Assembly: GCA_029264635.1 (NCBI GenBank)
Contig: JARIAA010000019.1
Span: 1 to 10,262, forward strand
Direction of reading: 5' to 3'
Origin: Psychrobacter sp.
GTDB taxonomy: Bacteria > Pseudomonadota > Gammaproteobacteria > Pseudomonadales > Moraxellaceae
DNA length: 10,262 nucleotides
Shown here piece by piece: positions 6,818 to 10,262 of the stretch (the stretch's first letter is position 1; each line of letters begins with the position of its first letter). The notes beneath the pieces were generated by a model. It saw nothing but the letters and a program-made list of their open reading frames with translations, made no database searches and was not told where the DNA came from. Made by a program: the position numbers and the translations under genes.

Positions 6818-8844
6818 TTTTTACCTTCTAGTACTGAAAGATAAGTATCAATAAAAGTTTTAGCAATTTTATCAATTGAGAATTCTTTTTCGACTGTATC
6901 TTTACCTGCTTTTTTAGTTTCTCTAAACTCTTCGATACTCATACCAGAGTTATAGAGAATTTGTTCTGTTGCTCTTACAATCGTCTCAGAGCTTGAAGTA
7001 TCAATTAAAAATCCGTTTTTTCCATTTCTAATATAGCTTTTTACGCCCCCTTTAATAGGGGCAATAATAAGAAAACCTTGAGACATGGCTTCTAAGATTG
7101 CGATCCCAAACTCTTCTTTAATGCTCGATGCAAGATAAATATGTGGAAGGTTAAACGTTTTTTCTACAATAATTTTTTCTACTAACTTTATTTCATCGTT
7201 GTGTAGTGCACCTCTATGGTAAAACCTATGTTTTAATTTAGGGTGATCCTTTATTCCTTGATTAAACAAATCAATAATTTCTTGTTCATCTTTACTAGGA
7301 TTTTCCAAATCTCCACCAATGATTAATAGATTATAATCTTTATTTAATTTAGAATTTAACCATGCTGTAAACAAATTAACTTGTCCTTTTATCTTTGCAA
7401 GTCTACCAACATTTAAAATAATAGGTTTATCGCAGAAACTTGGATGGGTTCCAATCAATTCACTAAGATTGTACACGTCGATATTTTCTTTATCTTCAAA
7501 CATGTCTTTATCTGTCTTAATACCTTCTGCAATCATTTTAACTTTGTTCTTGATATGGTAATGCGTGAATTGTGGAAAGTATAAGTGTAGCTCCTTACTT
7601 ACTCTTTCACCACCAATACCTAAAACTTTATCACTTTTAAAAATTAAGGTGTCACCGATTACTATCTTATTTGCTAAGATTTTAAGGTCATCAAAATCAA
7701 ATTTTTTCAACACACCTTCTTCATCAATCATATTGCGATGTGGATCAGGTGCTAGTGTTAAGACCAATTTTTTATTCAATTCTTTACTTAATTTTGCAAC
7801 CGCAACAGAGGCATTATCTAAATATCGAATATGGAATAAGTCAGGATAAGTATCTAACTTTTCAAGATAGTTTTTGATATAGCGTTTAGTAGATAGTTCT
7901 CTTTTCAAAAACGGATCATTCACTGTTCTATCAAGGTAAGCAGGCAGTCGAACAAATAAATGATTGTCTTGATAATAAACCATAAAGGGTTTCTCGGTGA
8001 CATCACTTATAGAGATTGTAATCACCTGGTCAATTCTTTTATCAAAGGATATTTCACTACCTAAACTTTTTAAAAGAATGGCAAGGCCTCCATTATTTCC
8101 TTTTCCACTATCTTCAAAATCTCCATAGAACATAGATTGTAAAATAACAATACCTTTTTTTTCTCGCTGATACTTACCTTTTAAAAAGTCAATATAGTCG
8201 TTGACAAAAAAAAGGCTGTCCTTAATGCTAATTTCATCTCTAACTAAAGTTAAATCCAAATTATTGATTGAATAAAAATGATCCAGTAGAGCTAGTATTT
8301 GAATTTTTATCGTAGAAGGGTAATCTGTTTTAATTTGATTATATAAATATTCTTTCGATATCTTTAAATTAAATTGTCTTATAGACTCAAATAATAAAGT
8401 AATAATATCAAAGTCATTTCTGTATTTTTCAATCATCTCTCTGATAGAATCTAATGATAATATGTTAAAATTCATTTCTAAGGTTAGATCTAATAAGTGA
8501 TATGTCTTATCTTTATTATTGTCTATATTTTCAAGCTCTTTCTCGACAAAAACTTTAATTTCTTCTTTTGAATAGGTACTATATTTTTTAAGAATCGTGT
8601 CTACTGCGAACCTATCAGTGTATGGGTCTTCTCCCAGATAAGATAACAGTTCTTTGAGCTTGCTTTCATCAAGTCCATTACCTTTATTGATTTCATTAAT
8701 ATTGTTAAATCTACTCAAAAATTTTACTTCAGTGGGTTGTAATTGATTTTCAATACCCATGATATTTTCAATCAAAATCGCTGTAAAATCGTAGGCACTG
8801 TTATTTTTAAAGAAATTTTTTCTTAGTTCTACAAATTGGTTCAT
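6814..8844 (-). CDS. GT4-family glycosyltransferase with a long N-terminal helical extension
   Basis: The 676-residue protein ends in a GT-B fold of the GT4 family. VGRLAKIKG (479-487) carries the conserved Arg481 and downstream Lys of the donor site. LIIGG follows at about 507-511, and EEFGIAILEAM (577-587) contains the E-x7-E pair Glu577/Glu585. The N-terminal Rossmann half starts near residue 230 (GIVILQSMFYGDFEDSGKGN) and has an NNGGL loop (250-254) resembling the acceptor or phosphate loop of sucrose-phosphate-synthase-like GT4 enzymes. Residues 1-230 look wholly helical and match no domain I know. It is likely cytosolic, as no signal or membrane segment is seen. ATG 8844 is supported by AGGA 6 bp upstream, contributed partly by a 7-bp tandem repeat. 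The gene is the first of a two-gene operon with the GT1 gene and is markedly AT-rich. The product is unknown; a surface or secreted glycoconjugate is a guess. Confidence 0.85.
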   Translation of the reverse strand: MNQFVELRKNFFKNNSAYDFTAILIENIMGIENQLQPTEVKFLSRFNNINEINKGNGLDESKLKELLSYLGEDPYTDRFAVDTILKKYSTYSKEEIKVFVEKELENIDNNKDKTYHLLDLTLEMNFNILSLDSIREMIEKYRNDFDIITLLFESIRQFNLKISKEYLYNQIKTDYPSTIKIQILALLDHFYSINNLDLTLVRDEISIKDSLFFVNDYIDFLKGKYQREKKGIVILQSMFYGDFEDSGKGNNGGLAILLKSLGSEISFDKRIDQVITISISDVTEKPFMVYYQDNHLFVRLPAYLDRTVNDPFLKRELSTKRYIKNYLEKLDTYPDLFHIRYLDNASVAVAKLSKELNKKLVLTLAPDPHRNMIDEEGVLKKFDFDDLKILANKIVIGDTLIFKSDKVLGIGGERVSKELHLYFPQFTHYHIKNKVKMIAEGIKTDKDMFEDKENIDVYNLSELIGTHPSFCDKPIILNVGRLAKIKGQVNLFTAWLNSKLNKDYNLLIIGGDLENPSKDEQEIIDLFNQGIKDHPKLKHRFYHRGALHNDEIKLVEKIIVEKTFNLPHIYLASSIKEEFGIAILEAMSQGFLIIAPIKGGVKSYIRNGKNGFLIDTSSSETIVRATEQILYNSGMSIEEFRETKKAGKDTVEKEFSIDKIAKTFIDTYLSVLEGKK
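8155..8162 (-). repeat. A8 homopolymer in the GT4 coding strand
   Basis: Eight consecutive A bases on the coding strand span codons for Glu228, Lys229 and Lys230, at the boundary between the N-terminal extension and the catalytic fold. Slippage there would truncate the catalytic domain. Runs of this length are not rare in AT-rich genes. Confidence 0.5.
8206..8213 (-). repeat. T8 homopolymer in the GT4 coding strand
   Basis: Eight consecutive T bases on the coding strand lie in codons for Leu211, Phe212 and Phe213, about 45 bp upstream of the A8 run. It is a possible slippage site, with the same caution about AT-rich background. Confidence 0.5.
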
Positions 8845-8851
8845 ATTTTGT

Positions 8852-8880
8852 CCTGTTCCCTGTTCCCTGTTCCCTGTTCC
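8852..8880 (-). repeat. Four tandem 7-bp repeats (GGAACAG)4 directly upstream of the GT4 start codon
   Basis: Read on the minus strand, four perfect copies of GGAACAG are followed by GA, 6 more bases and the GT4 ATG at 8844. The last copy merges with the following bases to give AGGA (8854-8851), which is the Shine-Dalgarno sequence. Unit length 7 is not a multiple of three. Perfect short tandem repeats mutate by replication slippage, so copy number could vary between cells or strains. With four copies the repeat lies in the untranslated leader, because an in-frame TGA (8889-8887) closes the frame upstream. Functional variation is inference. Confidence 0.85.
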
Positions 8881-8933
8881 TAATATTCAGGCAAATCTCA
8901 TAAAATAATTTAGACAATTTGTTTTGCACCTAA

Positions 8934-9152
8934 TTAGTGTAGAAACCCTGCTTGTGCCCATTTTTCTATTACTCGAGCAAAGCAATGCTTTGCTTTATTT
9001 ACGCTCAGGCTGCAGATTATAGCTGTAAGGTAGCAACCAAAGAACACGATAGTCATGCCTATTAAATAGCTTTTGCATCCATTTACTTTTATCGTCATGT
9101 TGTCTTTAATGCTATGCAGTACTTGCTTGCAAAAGTCGATTGAGTAAGTCAT
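8934..9152 (-). pseudogene. Degraded N-terminal fragment of a transposase (IS630-like)
   Basis: The 72-residue frame begins MTYSIDFCKQVLHSIKDN, resembling the N-terminal helix-turn-helix region of IS630-type transposases (MTYS-DFRK-VL-SI--G/N pattern from memory). After about residue 36 the likeness stops. Another frame then reads VLWLLPYSYNLQPERK before a stop, which restores a Trp typical of the end of that helix-turn-helix, so a frameshift is likely. The catalytic DDE region is absent, so the gene is non-functional. No clear terminal inverted repeats or target duplication could be assigned. It lies just upstream of the glycosyltransferase operon and may mark an old insertion event there. 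The alternative is an unrelated small hypothetical protein. Confidence 0.45.
8976..8994. repeat. 19-bp perfect inverted repeat in the transposase remnant
   Basis: AGCAAAGCA-A-TGCTTTGCT has 9-bp arms around one central base. As RNA it could form a 7-bp stem with a CAATG loop, and TTATTT follows on the plus strand. No gene on the plus strand reads into it, so a terminator role has no visible client. It may be an ordinary dispersed palindrome or an IS-derived element. Confidence 0.4.
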
Positions 9153-9210
9153 CGTTCATCTAATGAAATGAATTTGTTATAATTATTGTATCGGTTTTAT
9201 CTAATATTGA

Positions 9211-9456
9211 CTATGTCAGGCGTGTATATATCCACGAGCTTTTTTCACTTGATGAAGTTAGGCTAAAAATTTTACTAAATTGCTCTTTGGATAATAAAAA
9301 CTCGAATTCATCATCAAACTCTTGATTGAAAGCATTTCCTGCAAATCTTAATAAACCTAGTCTATAATTCTGCCTATTTAACTTGATTAACTCCAGCTTA
9401 ATATAGTGAGTAAAGGGTGAACTACAGTCACCATCAACAAGGGTTTTGTGCCTGTT
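9211..9456 (-). pseudogene. Orphan reading frame without a start codon, possible C-terminal gene remnant
   Basis: The frame is open for 81 codons between TGA (9459-9457) and TAG (9213-9211), but has no ATG, GTG or TTG start. Its translation contains YIKLELIKLNRQNYRLGLLR and then FDDEFEFLLSKEQFSKIF. This mixed hydrophobic and charged composition looks protein-like rather than random, but I recognise no family. It overlaps the end of the PepSY fragment in another frame. It may be the tail of a disrupted gene or a chance open frame. Confidence 0.25.
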
Positions 9457-9655
9457 TCATCGCGTTATATTCTGCTAAGTCGTCTTGATTTATTTTTTTC
9501 TGCTTAGATTTTAGAACTTTACCGCTACTGGCATCAATTTTTACTCTATGCTCCACGCCATTGTTGATAAGCTCGATTTTATACTCGCCACCTGCCATCA
9601 GGGACGTGGCTTGGCAGTTGGGCAGAAGCTCTAGGAGGTTTGGTATCAATAGCAA
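9434..9655 (-). pseudogene. Truncated PepSY-domain protein gene
   Basis: The C-terminal half of a PepSY domain is recognisable: GGEYKIELINNGVEHRVKID then ASSGKVLKSKQKK, the usual 'Y-(V/I)-E ... V-(V/I)-D-A-S-G-(K/E)-V' strand pattern. Secreted PepSY proteins normally carry a signal peptide and the first helix of the domain. Here neither is present. The frame opens only at a TTG (9655) without a Shine-Dalgarno, and an in-frame TGA (9664-9662) stands just upstream. An ATG at 9662 is in a different frame and its short frame ends soon. The 5' part therefore appears lost or frameshifted, so it is called a pseudogene, although expression of a short product from the TTG cannot be excluded. Confidence 0.6.
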
Positions 9656-9699
9656 TCGGCATCAAAATGATTCTTTAAAACGCTTAAAAGCTTTTATGA

Positions 9700-9705
9700 A
9701 TTATA
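9700..9705 (-). promoter_or_regulatory. Isolated consensus -10 element upstream of the PepSY remnant
   Basis: TATAAT on the minus strand lies in the AT-rich gap between the cytochrome stop and the PepSY remnant. No good -35 occurs 16-18 bp upstream. It may be the surviving promoter of the damaged PepSY gene, or a chance match in AT-rich sequence. Confidence 0.2.
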
Positions 9706-9756
9706 ATCATGAAAATTGTATGATTGTTATCGTAAAAATTATTTTAAAAAACAAGG

Positions 9757-10262
9757 CTACTCACTAGGATCAGCACCAGGTGGAGATTCATGGCGCAGTT
9801 GCGCGACATTGTCAGCGCTAACTGTATCGGTATAGCGATTGAGATCGCTATGTACATATTGAGTGACTGCTGCTATCTGCTGATCGTTCATCATGCTATG
9901 AAAGGCGGGCATACCACGTAGCCCATTCATAACGACGCTAATAATATAATATTTCGACTCCATCTTGCTGTTATTAGCAAGCGGTGGGTAATAACCTGCC
10001 CCTTGAGCGCCCCTGCCGTCTACCATATGACAGCCTGCGCACGAGTCTTTGTAAAGCTTTTTGCCATTGGTGCTAAAGAACCCTGTTTTGCCTTGTAGAG
10101 CGCCTTCAAATTTGGCTAACCAAGGTTGAATGTCTATGTCCGCTGTCATGGGTACTATTGAGTCGATATCGACAATATTTTTTCGCGGTGCTCTTAGCTC
10201 TTTTTTAGACATATAGACGCCGCCCCAAGCGCCGTTGTTGCGGCTGGCTTGGTGATCAAATA
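9757..10262 (-). CDS. c-type cytochrome, C-terminal part (5' partial)
   Basis: The frame stays open to the window edge through clearly coding residues (FDHQASRNNGAWGGVY), so the ATG at 10212 is internal and the gene starts outside. The 167 visible residues contain one covalent haem site, CAGCH (Cys74, Cys77, His78). A probable axial methionine is Met117 in GLRGMPAF, followed by the C-terminal helix DQQIAAVTQYVHSDLN; this is the class I cytochrome c layout. Such proteins are periplasmic or membrane-anchored electron carriers, often subunits of alcohol, sugar or aldehyde dehydrogenases. About 50 residues precede the haem domain here, so the full protein is longer than a simple cytochrome and may contain another domain. 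GC is host-like. The partner enzyme is not visible. Confidence 0.9.
   Translation of the reverse strand, partial: FDHQASRNNGAWGGVYMSKKELRAPRKNIVDIDSIVPMTADIDIQPWLAKFEGALQGKTGFFSTNGKKLYKDSCAGCHMVDGRGAQGAGYYPPLANNSKMESKYYIISVVMNGLRGMPAFHSMMNDQQIAAVTQYVHSDLNRYTDTVSADNVAQLRHESPPGADPSE

Larger units (their letters stand above)
5504..9655. other. Probable acquired AT-rich segment (glycosyltransferase island plus gene debris)
   Basis: Two AT-rich glycosyltransferase genes are followed by a transposase-like fragment, an orphan frame and a truncated PepSY gene. On both sides lie genes of ordinary base composition. One sampled line within the island (7321-7380) has 11 of 60 G/C, against 26 of 60 at 1741-1800 and 34 of 60 at 9961-10020. 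No attachment site, integrase or flanking direct repeat was identified, so the ends are approximate. Confidence 0.45.

Noticed and set aside
8852..8880. CRISPR-like array
   Set aside because: The units are 7 bp and directly adjacent with no spacers, so this is a short tandem repeat.
10210..10212. ATG as the start of the cytochrome gene
   Set aside because: Upstream codons in the same frame continue as protein-like sequence to the window end, and no ribosome binding site precedes this ATG.

Overview
The window looks like a chromosomal segment of a gammaproteobacterium, most likely Moraxellaceae and Psychrobacter-like. This rests on the look of the fatty-acid genes and on moderate GC in the host-type genes (26 of 60 bases G/C in 1741-1800, 34 of 60 in 9961-10020). 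The genus is a judgement from remembered protein similarity and was not tested by a search.

Left part (1-5165): a fatty acyl-CoA catabolism cluster. The plus strand carries the 3' end of a FadJ/FadB-type multifunctional beta-oxidation protein (cut by the window start). An 8-bp overlap leads into a family III CoA-transferase-fold protein with alpha-methylacyl-CoA racemase residues, and after about 100 bp comes a FadD-type long-chain acyl-CoA synthetase. Together they would activate fatty acids to CoA thioesters, possibly fix the stereochemistry of 2-methyl-branched acyl-CoAs, and oxidise them. A TetR-family regulator faces fadD with only 17 bp between the stop codons. A large imperfect palindrome lies upstream of the regulator.

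Middle part (5166-8881): an intergenic stretch of about 340 bp, then two minus-strand glycosyltransferase genes that overlap by 4 bp (ATGA) and are far more AT-rich than their neighbours (11 of 60 bases G/C in 7321-7380). The first transcribed is a 676-residue GT4 enzyme with a roughly 230-residue helical N-terminal region I cannot assign. The second is a GT1 (UGT/macrolide-glycosyltransferase-like) enzyme. They probably act in sequence on one acceptor, which the sequence does not reveal. Four 7-bp direct repeats sit directly upstream of the GT4 start codon and supply its Shine-Dalgarno sequence, which makes this locus a candidate for copy-number (phase) variation.

Right part (8882-10262): about 870 bp of gene debris, comprising a probable transposase N-terminal fragment, an orphan C-terminal reading frame and a truncated PepSY-domain gene. 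The C-terminal part of a c-type cytochrome gene follows and runs off the window. The AT-rich glycosyltransferase pair flanked by debris between host-type genes suggests a small acquired island.
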